A stretch of DNA of 6,887 bases, from contig DAXETY010000117.1 of NCBI GenBank assembly GCA_051155755.1, forward strand, positions 1 through 6,887, in the 5' to 3' direction. Origin of the DNA: DAXETY01 sp051155755. GTDB taxonomy: Bacteria > Desulfobacterota > Desulfobacteria > Desulfobacterales > SG8-13. Below are positions 1 to 6,672 of this stretch, piece by piece (position 1 is the stretch's first letter; the number at the start of each line of letters is the position of its first letter). The position numbers and the translations under genes are program-made. The notes under the pieces were generated by a model. It saw only the letters and a program-made list of their open reading frames with translations. It was not told where the DNA came from and made no database searches.

Positions 1-105
1 TTTCGGGGGCGTGCGGTGGATATCGACGAAGCCGGCTCCCTGATCCTGGAAACCGACGACGGCCGGCATCGAACCATTCACCATGGGGATTGTTTTCATC
101 AATGA
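1..105 (+). CDS. birA: Biotin protein ligase (biotin-[acetyl-CoA carboxylase] ligase), C-terminal fragment
   Basis: This is a partial gene cut by the left window edge; only the last 34 codons and a TGA stop (103-105) are present. The frame reads FRGRAVDIDEAGSLILE and continues to a short DG turn and an HHGDCFHQ end. That matches the small SH3-like C-terminal domain of BirA-type ligases, whose typical pattern is G-x-A-x-x-ID-x-x-G-x-L-x-x-x-x-x-G followed by a G-[DE] strand. The enzyme activates biotin with ATP and attaches it to a lysine of biotin-dependent carboxylases in the cytoplasm. The catalytic core and any N-terminal DNA-binding domain lie outside the window, so it cannot be said whether it is also a repressor. 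The stop overlaps the bioY start in an ATGA, and the neighbouring biotin importer strongly supports the call. Confidence 0.8.
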   Translation, partial: FRGRAVDIDEAGSLILETDDGRHRTIHHGDCFHQ

Positions 106-683
106 AGCCGATCGATGCTACCGGGTCCCCACGACGACTGGTTTATGCAGCCCTGTTTGCGGCGCTCACGGCCGTCGGCGCCTATTTGTCCATTCCGGTG
201 GGACCGGTACCCATCGTGCTGCAGAACCTGTTCGTCATGCTCGCCGGTCTGCTGCTGGGCCGCCGCGGCGGCGTGGCCAGCGTCGGGCTGTATTTGCTGG
301 CCGGTGCCTGCGGTCTGCCGGTGTTTGCCGGCGGAAGCGGGGGCCTGGCCCGTTTTTTCGGCCCCACCGGTGGATATCTCATCGGCTACCTGCCGGCGGT
401 CTGGGTCATCGGACTCATTGCGGAGACCAGCCGGCCGCGGGCCCTGCGCGACGGACTCGCGCTGATCGCCGGATGCATGGTGCTCTATGCATGTGGACTT
501 GCCTGGCTCAAGGTCTTGACCGGGATGGACTGGCCGAAAACCCTTGCGATAGGAATGCTGCCGTTTCTGCCGGGGGATGCGCTCAAAATCGCAGCTGCCG
601 TTGCCCTGACCAAGGCCCTGCGCCCCCTGTTGCCATTGCCGGCATCCCTACCGAGTCCGGCGCGGCCGGAAGGCAGTTCGTAA
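102..683 (+). CDS. bioY: BioY, substrate-binding S component of the ECF biotin transporter
   Basis: BioY is the integral membrane subunit that captures biotin with high affinity and delivers it to the ECF energy-coupling module. The 193-residue product is of normal length for the family and consists of about six hydrophobic segments. Family hallmarks visible are IPVGPVPIVLQNL near residues 31-43, the glycine-rich FAGGSGGLARFFGPTGGYLIGY loop region from about residue 75 to 96, and FLPGDALKIAAA near 155-166. I chose ATG 102 because it overlaps the birA stop (ATGA) and gives a standard family N-terminus; a TTG at 90 would add only four residues. A GGGGA at 85-89 is a loosely spaced ribosome site, so translational coupling to birA is likely. 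The gene lies just upstream of bioM and bioN in the same direction, as expected for a dedicated biotin ECF system. Confidence 0.93.
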   Translation: MKPIDATGSPRRLVYAALFAALTAVGAYLSIPVGPVPIVLQNLFVMLAGLLLGRRGGVASVGLYLLAGACGLPVFAGGSGGLARFFGPTGGYLIGYLPAVWVIGLIAETSRPRALRDGLALIAGCMVLYACGLAWLKVLTGMDWPKTLAIGMLPFLPGDALKIAAAVALTKALRPLLPLPASLPSPARPEGSS

Positions 684-710
684 TCCTTGTCGCGTTCGTG
701 CGGATCTGCC

Positions 711-1463
711 ATGACACCGATCATCGAAGTCGAAAATCTTTCCCATCGTTTTGCAGACGGCACCCCGTCGCTGGACCGGATTTCCCTGAAGATTTCGGCC
801 GGCACGCTGACGATTCTGGCCGGATGCAACGGGTCCGGAAAAACCTCCCTGCTCCGGCATCTGAACGGGTTGCTGGTTCCGGAAAGCGGAACCGTGAAAA
901 TCGACGGACGGGATGTGCGCCGGCACCTGCAGTGGGCCCGACGGCAGGTGGGACTGGTGTTTCAGGATACCGAAAGCCAGATCGTCGGCGAGACGGTGGC
1001 AGCCGACGTGGCCTTCGGTCCTGAAAATCTGGGTCTCGATCGCGCTGAAATCCAAGCCCGGGTTTCGGCGGCCCTGGAGGCGGTCGATCTGACGGACCTG
1101 GCCCATCGCTCGCCCCACCGCCTTTCGGGCGGAGAGAAACGACGGCTGACCATCGCCGGGGTGCTGGCGATGGATCCCGGGCTGGTGCTCTTCGACGAAC
1201 CATTTACCAGCCTGGACTATCCCGCTACCATCCAGGTGCTGCAGATCTTCGAACGGCTGAAACAGACCGGCAAGACGCTCCTGATCGCCACCCACGAACT
1301 GGAAAAGATTATCGCCACGGCCGACCGCCTGGTCGTGCTGCAGGCCGGTCGGGTTGTACGCGATGGTTTGCCCGGGGACATGTTGTCCGGGATCGAAGGT
1401 TACGGCATCCGACCACCGGATCGGAAATATTCTCGACAGGATTCCTCGGTATGGACCGCTTGA
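711..1463 (+). CDS. bioM: BioM, ATP-binding subunit of the ECF biotin transporter
   Basis: This 250-residue ABC ATPase of the CbiO/EcfA type powers biotin import together with BioY and BioN on the inner face of the membrane. All nucleotide-binding elements are intact: Walker A GCNGSGKT (residues 38-45), Q-loop glutamine 85 in LVFQDTESQ, signature LSGGE (138-142), Walker B LVLFDEP with catalytic Glu163, D-loop SLD (167-169) and switch His195 in ATHE. The FQDTESQIVGETV segment after the Q-loop is typical of ECF ATPases. ATG 711 is the best start; an in-frame TTG at 687 would add eight residues that do not look conserved. The ribosome site is weak (GGA at 702-704). A single ATPase gene is present, consistent with a BioMNY homodimeric ATPase. 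The last 13 bases overlap the start of bioN, suggesting coupled translation. Confidence 0.93.
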   Translation: MTPIIEVENLSHRFADGTPSLDRISLKISAGTLTILAGCNGSGKTSLLRHLNGLLVPESGTVKIDGRDVRRHLQWARRQVGLVFQDTESQIVGETVAADVAFGPENLGLDRAEIQARVSAALEAVDLTDLAHRSPHRLSGGEKRRLTIAGVLAMDPGLVLFDEPFTSLDYPATIQVLQIFERLKQTGKTLLIATHELEKIIATADRLVVLQAGRVVRDGLPGDMLSGIEGYGIRPPDRKYSRQDSSVWTA

Positions 1464-2206
1464 CGATGTTCGAATATGTTTCGAAACCCGGCTGGCTGCA
1501 TCGTATCGACGCCCGCGCGAAACTTGCCGCTATGGTGCTGCTGAGCCTGGCCTTGCTCACCGGAGGACGATTGCCGCTGATGCTGGCATCTTTGGTATTG
1601 GCGGCGGCACTTGTCCACGGTCCGCTGCCCCTCAAGCGCCTGTGGCACGGGTTGCGCTGGTTGGCACCGTTGCTGCTTGTCGTCGTCGCGGCCAGGGCGC
1701 TTACGGAAACGGCGGGACCGCATACCGAATTGGGCGGCGTGATAATTTCCGACAGCGGTCTGGCGGAGGGCTTTTTGATTGCCTGGCGCCTGGTTCTGGT
1801 GGCGGTTCTGGGCGTCTTGTTGACCGCCACCACCGCCCCCAGCGCAATCAAAGCCGCGGTGGCCTGGTATTTGAAACCGCTTCCGCTGGTTCCGGCAGAG
1901 CGGGTCGGCACGATGTTGTCGCTGCTGTTGCGCTTCATCCCCCTGATTTTTGTCCAGGCCGGTCAGACACTCGAAGCCCAGCGAGCCCGGGCCGTGGATT
2001 CCCGCAAAAACCCGCTGTATCGCCTACGATGCTTTGCTTTGCCTTTTTTCCGCCGCACCTTTCTGACCGCCGACCGGTTCGCCGAGGCCATGGAAGCGCG
2101 ATGCTACAACGACCGGCGCACGGCGCCGCAAATGGTCTTCACGCGCATCGATGGACTGTTTGTGTGCGGGACGGTCGCTTTGGCCGGGTTGATGCGCTGT
2201 CTCTAA
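1451..2206 (+). CDS. bioN: BioN, transmembrane coupling (T) component of the ECF biotin transporter
   Basis: This is an EcfT/CbiQ-family membrane protein of up to 251 residues that links the ATPase dimer to BioY. The N-terminus has the family-typical LHRIDARAKL (residues 16-25), followed by hydrophobic segments at about 26-55, 68-83, 105-126 and 228-250. The two cytoplasmic Ala-Arg-X coupling motifs are recognisable: AQRARAVDSR (ARA, residues 179-181) and EAMEARCYN (ARC, 216-218). Each is a mild variant of the usual ARG/ARS. ATG 1451 lies within the end of bioM with an AGGA-like site at about 1438-1441. A second in-frame ATG at 1466, three bases past the bioM stop, would give a protein five residues shorter and cannot be excluded. 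It is the last gene of the biotin cluster. Confidence 0.9.
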   Translation: MDRLTMFEYVSKPGWLHRIDARAKLAAMVLLSLALLTGGRLPLMLASLVLAAALVHGPLPLKRLWHGLRWLAPLLLVVVAARALTETAGPHTELGGVIISDSGLAEGFLIAWRLVLVAVLGVLLTATTAPSAIKAAVAWYLKPLPLVPAERVGTMLSLLLRFIPLIFVQAGQTLEAQRARAVDSRKNPLYRLRCFALPFFRRTFLTADRFAEAMEARCYNDRRTAPQMVFTRIDGLFVCGTVALAGLMRCL

Positions 2207-2344
2207 ATACCCATCGGCAGCCGTTGAAAGCTCCATACATCGCTGCGCGGCAAGCCGATATGAACGGATCTTTCCACCGGCAACGGGCGGGCACGACAGC
2301 CCGAACGATGCAACCACATTCCGATTACGCCATTCATCGTAGGT

Positions 2345-2368
2345 CCGGCCACCGCGCCGGCCGGTTTT
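2345..2368 (+). terminator. Candidate intrinsic terminator of the birA-bioYMN unit
   Basis: CCGGCC (2345-2350) pairs perfectly with GGCCGG (2359-2364) across an 8-base loop and is followed by TTTT. The stem is short and the T run is only four bases. It also lies about 140 bases after the bioN stop, so it could be a weak terminator or just part of a palindromic intergenic repeat. Confidence 0.4.
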
Positions 2369-2478
2369 CGCCTGCCTGGGAATGACAGTGCGGGTTAAGT
2401 TCTTCACAAGACTTTTGGCCGCGCAGTCCTTGCGATCTTTCCGTCAATGACTTCTGTTTCGTTGCATCACCTCGGGAA

Positions 2479-2507
2479 TTGACACCCGGGGTAGGGTATA
2501 GTATTGG
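2479..2507 (+). promoter_or_regulatory. Candidate sigma70-type promoter of trkAH
   Basis: A perfect -35 hexamer TTGACA (2479-2484) is followed after 17 bases by TATTGG (2502-2507), which matches only three of six -10 positions. An overlapping TAGTAT at 2499-2504 matches better, but the spacing would be 14 bases. The whole GTATAGTATT stretch is A/T-rich against a GC-rich background. It would give a leader of roughly 45 bases before the trkA start. Confidence 0.45.
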
Positions 2508-2541
2508 CTGAGCGCGAATTTTCCAGGGAAGCTTCGATTCG

Positions 2542-2561
2542 AGGAAGGAGCGGGGCCGTTG
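2542..2561 (+). promoter_or_regulatory. Ribosome binding site that fixes the TTG start of trkA
   Basis: AGGAAGGAG (2542-2550) is a strong Shine-Dalgarno match ending eight bases before TTG at 2559-2561. There is no in-frame ATG nearby, and the TTG places the Rossmann motif at the normal distance from the N-terminus, so the non-ATG start is well supported. Confidence 0.8.
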
Positions 2562-3923
2562 AAAATTTTGATCGTCGGGGCCGGGGAAGTCGGTTATCAC
2601 ATTGCCGGCCACCTGGCCAAAGAGAACAAAGACGTGGTGGTCATCGACAATGATCCCAATTCGCTGCGGCGGGTGTCCGAAAACCTGGATGTTCAGGTAC
2701 TGCTGGGTTCGGGCAGCAGTCCGCTGGCGCTGGAAGAGGCCGGCCTTTCATCGGCTGAAATTCTTCTGGCGGTGACCAACAGCGACGAGACCAACCTGGT
2801 GGCCTGCCTGGTTGCAAACCTCATTTCACCCTCCACCAAAAAACTGGCCCGCGTGCGGGACGCCGCTTTCGATGGGTACTATGAGCATTTCCGGGAAAAA
2901 CCGCCCTACATCGATACGATCATCAATCCCGAAATCGAGGTGGTCAAGACCATCGATCGGCTCATGCAGGTTCCCGGGGCCGTCGATGTGGCCGAGTTTG
3001 CCGACGGGCGCATCAAATTCATCGGCGTGCGCCTTACTTCCGAATCTCCGCTGGCCAACCTGAAGCTCATGGATCTGCATACGGTGCTGGGAGAGTGCCG
3101 TCTTTTGATCGCCGCGGTCGTGCGGGAAGAACGCTTGATTATTCCGCGCGGCGACGACCGCCTGATACCCGGCGACCTGGTCTATTTCATCAGCGAGCAG
3201 GACCGGTTCCTGGAGGCGCTGTCATTCTTTCACCAGGAACCTCAGGCCATCAAGCGGGTGCTGATCATCGGCGGCGGGCGCATCGGATTGCGACTGGCCG
3301 AAGTCCTCGACGAGCGCTCGATTCAGTGCAAAATCGTCGAACTGCAGCCTGACCGCTGCAACCTGCTGGCCGAGCGGCTCAACAAGGTGGTGGTGCTCTG
3401 CGGCGACGGTTCCGATCACTCGCTGCTGGCCGAAGAAAACATTCACGACGTCGATGTGGTGGTAACCCTGACCGATGATGAAGAAACCAACATCCTGGCC
3501 TCGCTGTTGGCGCGCCGCATGGGCGCCCGCAAATCCATCACGAAGATCAGCAAGTTCAGTTACTTTCCTTTGATGAGCGCCATCGGCATCGAGCAGGTGG
3601 TCAGCCCCCGCCTGTCGGCCATCAACAGCATCCTGCAGCACATACGCCGCGGCAAGGTGATCTCGGCCATCTCCATCAAGGGCGAAGAGGCCGAGGTCAT
3701 GGAAGCCGTTGCCATGGAAACCTCCGATATTGTCCACAAGCCCCTGAAACGAATCTCCTTTCCCAAGGGTGCCATGGTGGCCGGCATTATCCGCGGTGAA
3801 TCGATCATCATTCCTTCCGGCGAAAGCGTCATCGAACCCGAGGATCGGATCATCATCTTTGCCACCCGCAAGGCGATTCCGGGCGTGGAGAAAATTCTGG
3901 CCGTCAAGCTGGAGTATTTTTAA
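2559..3923 (+). CDS. trkA: TrkA, NAD(H)-binding regulatory subunit of the Trk potassium uptake system
   Basis: TrkA is a peripheral cytoplasmic protein that forms a ring beneath TrkH and gates potassium uptake in response to bound nucleotides. The 454-residue product has the duplicated architecture of full-length TrkA: a first RCK_N Rossmann domain with GAGEVG (7-12) and the acidic residue ending strand 2 (Asp30), a first RCK_C domain around 145-225, a second RCK_N with GGGRIG (238-243), Glu261 and GDGSD (282-286), and a second RCK_C around 370-454. Both nucleotide sites therefore look intact, and the length is close to that of the well-studied E. coli protein (458). The start is TTG 2559, giving MKILIVGAGEVG, with a strong ribosome site. 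The stop directly abuts the trkH ATG, so the two subunits are co-transcribed. Confidence 0.96.
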   Translation: MKILIVGAGEVGYHIAGHLAKENKDVVVIDNDPNSLRRVSENLDVQVLLGSGSSPLALEEAGLSSAEILLAVTNSDETNLVACLVANLISPSTKKLARVRDAAFDGYYEHFREKPPYIDTIINPEIEVVKTIDRLMQVPGAVDVAEFADGRIKFIGVRLTSESPLANLKLMDLHTVLGECRLLIAAVVREERLIIPRGDDRLIPGDLVYFISEQDRFLEALSFFHQEPQAIKRVLIIGGGRIGLRLAEVLDERSIQCKIVELQPDRCNLLAERLNKVVVLCGDGSDHSLLAEENIHDVDVVVTLTDDEETNILASLLARRMGARKSITKISKFSYFPLMSAIGIEQVVSPRLSAINSILQHIRRGKVISAISIKGEEAEVMEAVAMETSDIVHKPLKRISFPKGAMVAGIIRGESIIIPSGESVIEPEDRIIIFATRKAIPGVEKILAVKLEYF

Positions 3924-5372
3924 ATGCACTGGCGCTATATTGCCAACATCATCGGCATCCTGAATCTGTTCCTGGGGCTGACGATGGTGTTCCCGCTTTT
4001 GTGGGCGCTGTACTACGGCGACGGCAGCACGCACGCCCTGCTGATATCCATGGCCCTGACCGTCGGCGGCGGCGGGACGCTGTATTTGATTTTCCGGCGC
4101 CACTCGGTCGAAGTCATCAGCCAGCGCGAGGGGATGGCCATCGTGACCCTGGCCTGGACGACCATCGCGCTGTCCGGCGCGCTGCCGTTTTACTTCGGCA
4201 TCGAGGGCTGCCGTTTCGTGGACGCCTTTTTCGAGTCCATGTCGGGTGCGACCACCACCGGTGCATCGATCCTGACCGACATCGAATCGGTTGCCCCGGG
4301 CCTGCTGTTCTGGCGCAGCTTCATTCAGTGGCTGGGGGGTATGGGCATCATCGTGCTTTCGGTGGCGATCCTGCCGTTTCTGGGGGTCGGCGGCATGCAG
4401 CTTTACAAGGCCGAGGTGCCCAGCCCGGTTCCCGACAAGCTCAAGCCCCGCATCCGGGACACTTCCATGATATTGTGGAAAGTCTATGCCCTCATATCCC
4501 TGGCCCAGGCCCTGGCGCTGCTGATCGGCGGCATGAGCCTCTTCGACGCGCTCTGCCACACCTTCACCACCATGCCCACCGGCGGATTTTCGACCAAAAA
4601 CGCCTCCATCGCCCATTACGACAGTCTCTATTTCGACTGTGTCATCGCACTGTTCATGCTGCTGGCGGGCATCAATTTTTCCCTGCACTACCAGGCGCTG
4701 CGCGGAAAACCGCTGGCATTCTGGCGCGATAGCGAATGCCGGTTTTTTCTGGTAACCGTCGGGGTGCTGGTGCTGCTGGTGTCTTTCAACGTCTACGGGC
4801 AGGTGTATGCCGGGGTGGGGGAGGCCCTGCGCTACGGCATGTTCCAGGTGGTGTCGATCGTCACCACCACCGGATTTGCCACCGCCGATTACGAGCAGTG
4901 GCCGGCCATGTCGCAGCTGGTCCTGTTTTTGTGCATGTTTTTAGGGGCTTCGGCCGGCTCCACCGGTGGCGGCATGAAGTGTTTGCGGGTCATGCTCTGT
5001 TTCAAGTTCAGCTATAAAGAGCTTTTTACCCTGATCCATCCACATGCGGTGTCTCACGTCAAAATCGCCGGAAAGGCAGTGCCGGACGACATTGTGCGCA
5101 GTGTGCTCGGCTTTCTGGTTCTATACGTGGGCCTTTTCGCCCTCAACAGTGTCCTGTTGGCCGCCATCGGCACCGATCTTGTCACCGCCTTTGCCGCCGT
5201 GGCGGCCACCATGGGCAATATCGGCCCCGGATTCGGTGCAGTGGGACCGGTAGAAAATTACGCCCAGATCCCGGTTTTGGGTAAATGGCTGCTGATCTGG
5301 TGCATGCTTCTGGGGCGGCTCGAGATATTTACCGTCATCATCCTTTTGATTCCGGAATTCTGGCGCAAATAA
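3924..5372 (+). CDS. trkH: TrkH, potassium-translocating membrane subunit
   Basis: TrkH is the potassium-conducting inner-membrane subunit controlled by TrkA. The 482-residue product has the fourfold repeat of the TrkH/TrkG/KtrB superfamily, each with a pore loop. The filters are visible at TTTGAS (110-115), PTGGFS (218-223), TTTGFAT (314-320) and MGNIGPGFG (430-438), each with the conserved filter glycine. The glycine-rich GASAGSTGGGMK (341-352) corresponds to the intramembrane gating loop after the third pore, and the late MLLGRLEIFT (461-470) is also a family hallmark. The ATG follows the trkA stop with no gap and uses GGAG at 3911-3914 inside the end of trkA, nine bases upstream. It is the last gene of its operon and converges on the permease gene, 13 bases away. 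Confidence 0.96.
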   Translation: MHWRYIANIIGILNLFLGLTMVFPLLWALYYGDGSTHALLISMALTVGGGGTLYLIFRRHSVEVISQREGMAIVTLAWTTIALSGALPFYFGIEGCRFVDAFFESMSGATTTGASILTDIESVAPGLLFWRSFIQWLGGMGIIVLSVAILPFLGVGGMQLYKAEVPSPVPDKLKPRIRDTSMILWKVYALISLAQALALLIGGMSLFDALCHTFTTMPTGGFSTKNASIAHYDSLYFDCVIALFMLLAGINFSLHYQALRGKPLAFWRDSECRFFLVTVGVLVLLVSFNVYGQVYAGVGEALRYGMFQVVSIVTTTGFATADYEQWPAMSQLVLFLCMFLGASAGSTGGGMKCLRVMLCFKFSYKELFTLIHPHAVSHVKIAGKAVPDDIVRSVLGFLVLYVGLFALNSVLLAAIGTDLVTAFAAVAATMGNIGPGFGAVGPVENYAQIPVLGKWLLIWCMLLGRLEIFTVIILLIPEFWRK

Positions 5373-5385
5373 TCCGGGACGGACA

Positions 5386-6315
5386 CTATCTGGATTTCAG
5401 AGGTTGCACTTCGGCTTTGGCCCGATGCACCCTTCCGGCTTCGATGGAGGTTAGGACAAAACCGGCCAGAAGCAATGTCATGCCGAATACGGCAATCAAG
5501 GTAAGGCGCTCACCGAGGAAAAACACGCCCAGCAATCCGGCCGTCAATGGCTCGGCCAAAGTCAAGGTCGTGGCCGTCTTGGCATTGACGCGCCGCAGAC
5601 CCAGCGTGTAAAGCAGATAGGGAAGGGCGGTGGCAAATAATCCCAGAAAAAGGACCACCGTATAGCCTCCGGGGTGTAATAACCAGCCGAGATCTTCAAA
5701 CCACAGGAAAGGGGCCAGAAACAAGGCTCCCAGGATGGATGCCGTTGCAATGACCGCATAAGCGGGCACATGAGCCACCAATCTTTTCACCGCGGTGGAA
5801 AATACGGCAAAAGCCCCGCCCGCTCCCAACGCCAGCAGCACGCCGCCGGCATCGACACTCAATCCGCCGCCGCCGGAAATCAGCAAAGCGCATCCCAGCA
5901 CCGCCAGGGCGGCGGCATAGACCCATTCCATACTCGGCCGTTCCCGGTGCAGGCTCCATTCGATCAAACCGGCAAAGACCGGGGGACTGCCCATGGCTAC
6001 GATGGTTCCGACGGCCACGCCGGTTCTGGAAATGCTGGCAAAAAAGAAAAATTGGTAGGCCGCCATGCCCGCGGCCGCAATCCAGATGGCCGGTCTCCAG
6101 AACCGTTTCAATGCGCTCAAATCGCCCCGCAACCAGGCCATGATCAGCAAAGCGGTGCCTGCCAGGGACAGTCTCAACACACCGATTACCTGGGGAGACA
6201 CATCGGCCGGAGCGAAGCTCCGGGCCGTGCCCACGGTCCCCCACAGCAGGCCGGCACCCAGCACCAGCGAAGATCCGATGATGCCGTCGTTGGAGGTGGT
6301 TTTCCGATCATTCAT
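5386..6315 (-). CDS. EamA/DMT family transporter (ten-helix drug/metabolite permease)
   Basis: The 309-residue product is an inner-membrane permease of the drug/metabolite transporter superfamily, with two EamA repeats (about residues 11-147 and 156-291) and roughly ten hydrophobic helices. Diagnostic stretches are GLLWGTVGTARSF in helix 1, GVAVGTIVAMGSPPVFAGL at the end of the first repeat, and AEPLTAGLLGVFFLGERLT at the end of the second. Family members export amino acids, nucleosides or other metabolites; the substrate cannot be read from this sequence. The start is the ATG whose first base is 6315, with AGGA eight bases upstream on the minus strand. An in-frame upstream ATG at 6540 would add 75 non-homologous, polar residues and lies upstream of the likely promoter, so it is rejected. 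The C-terminus ends in a short basic tail after the last helix. Confidence 0.92.
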   Translation of the reverse strand: MNDRKTTSNDGIIGSSLVLGAGLLWGTVGTARSFAPADVSPQVIGVLRLSLAGTALLIMAWLRGDLSALKRFWRPAIWIAAAGMAAYQFFFFASISRTGVAVGTIVAMGSPPVFAGLIEWSLHRERPSMEWVYAAALAVLGCALLISGGGGLSVDAGGVLLALGAGGAFAVFSTAVKRLVAHVPAYAVIATASILGALFLAPFLWFEDLGWLLHPGGYTVVLFLGLFATALPYLLYTLGLRRVNAKTATTLTLAEPLTAGLLGVFFLGERLTLIAVFGMTLLLAGFVLTSIEAGRVHRAKAEVQPLKSR

Positions 6316-6386
6316 CGCCCGATTCCTGGCGGGGTTGGGAGTGTATTTTGAAATAAAGAAAATCGACCAAAACAGGGCAAAATCAA

Positions 6387-6406
6387 CGGTTGAATCGATC
6401 CAACCG
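6387..6406. promoter_or_regulatory. 20-base palindrome in the permease leader (candidate operator or leader hairpin)
   Basis: CGGTTGAATCGATCCAACCG is an inverted repeat with 18 of 20 positions symmetric (arms CGGTTG/CAACCG around an ATCGAT core). It lies between the putative minus-strand promoter (6458-6486) and the permease ATG. It could bind a dimeric regulator or fold in the leader RNA. On the minus strand it is followed by a T-containing stretch (TTGATTTTG) that is too interrupted for a good terminator. Confidence 0.4.
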
Positions 6407-6457
6407 AGTCTATCGCAAATCGAGTCGGACTTTCTTTTTTTTGAGAGAAAACAAGTT

Positions 6458-6486
6458 ATTATCTTGCAAGGAACCGGCCTTGTCAA
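6458..6486 (-). promoter_or_regulatory. Sigma70-type promoter for the EamA permease gene
   Basis: On the minus strand, a perfect TTGACA (plus positions 6481-6486) is followed by a 17-base spacer and GATAAT (plus 6458-6463), five of six matches to the -10 consensus. Transcription would start near 6450, giving a leader of about 135 bases before the ATG at 6315. Confidence 0.7.
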
Positions 6487-6533
6487 TGATCGGTTGGAGA
6501 TGCCAATTTCAAAATCGGTACTGCATTTTAAGG

Positions 6534-6563
6534 TTGACAAGCACCGAAGATGACGTTAATAAT
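6534..6563 (+). promoter_or_regulatory. Sigma70-type promoter for the tRNA-Lys/tRNA-Glu unit
   Basis: TTGACA (6534-6539) is followed by an 18-base spacer and AATAAT (6558-6563), five of six matches to the -10 consensus; TAATAA one base upstream is an alternative reading. The predicted start, near 6570, is just ahead of the first base of tRNA-Lys at 6577. This placement fits a stable-RNA promoter. Confidence 0.75.
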
Positions 6564-6576
6564 TTTTGCTTTCATC

Positions 6577-6652
6577 GGGCCGTTAACTCAGTCGGTAGAG
6601 TATCTGCCTTTTAAGCAGAGAGTCGTTGGTTCGAGTCCAACACGGCCCACCA
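6577..6652 (+). tRNA. tRNA-Lys (anticodon TTT)
   Basis: A full 76-base cloverleaf folds by eye: acceptor GGGCCGT pairs with ACGGCCC, D-stem ACTC with GAGT, anticodon stem TCTGC with GCAGA around the loop CTTTTAA (anticodon TTT), five-base variable loop GAGTC, T-stem GTTGG with CCAAC around TTCGAGT, discriminator A and an encoded CCA. The first D-stem pair is A-T instead of the more usual G-C, which is harmless. It is the first gene of a two-tRNA unit. Confidence 0.97.
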
Positions 6653-6672
6653 TCACCATGGGAACCAAATTC

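Larger units (their letters stand above)
2207..2558. other. Intergenic region between the biotin and potassium operons
   Basis: About 350 bases carry no convincing gene: the open frames here are short, poorly protein-like and extend as antisense into bioN or trkA. From left to right it holds a small 5-bp hairpin without a T run (2288-2303), a GC-rich hairpin followed by TTTT (2345-2368), a stretch resembling dispersed intergenic repeats (about 2340-2395), an inverted repeat enclosing a TTGACA (2469-2492), and the trkA ribosome site (2542-2550). The long gap indicates that trkAH is transcribed separately from the biotin genes. Confidence 0.7.

Noticed and set aside
83..1024. A 313-codon plus-strand open frame over bioY and bioM
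   Set aside because: It is Arg-, Gly- and Pro-rich with no family features and lies in another frame of two well-supported genes.
2415..2436. A TTGGC...TTGC pattern resembling a sigma54 (-24/-12) promoter upstream of trkA
   Set aside because: The GG and GC elements are 13 bases apart; sigma54 promoters need 10, so the spacing is wrong.
2508..2558. A potassium or c-di-AMP riboswitch ahead of trkA
   Set aside because: The predicted leader is only about 45 bases, and no conserved riboswitch-like architecture is visible in it or in the wider gap.
3222..4688. A 488-codon open frame on the minus strand across trkA and trkH
   Set aside because: It is antisense to two clear genes, is rich in Gln, His, Asp and Gly with no recognisable domain, and is a typical by-product of GC-rich codon use.
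6316..6540. A 75-residue N-terminal extension of the permease
   Set aside because: Its start would lie upstream of the likely permease promoter (6458-6486), it shows no family similarity, and the internal ATG at 6315 has a good ribosome site.
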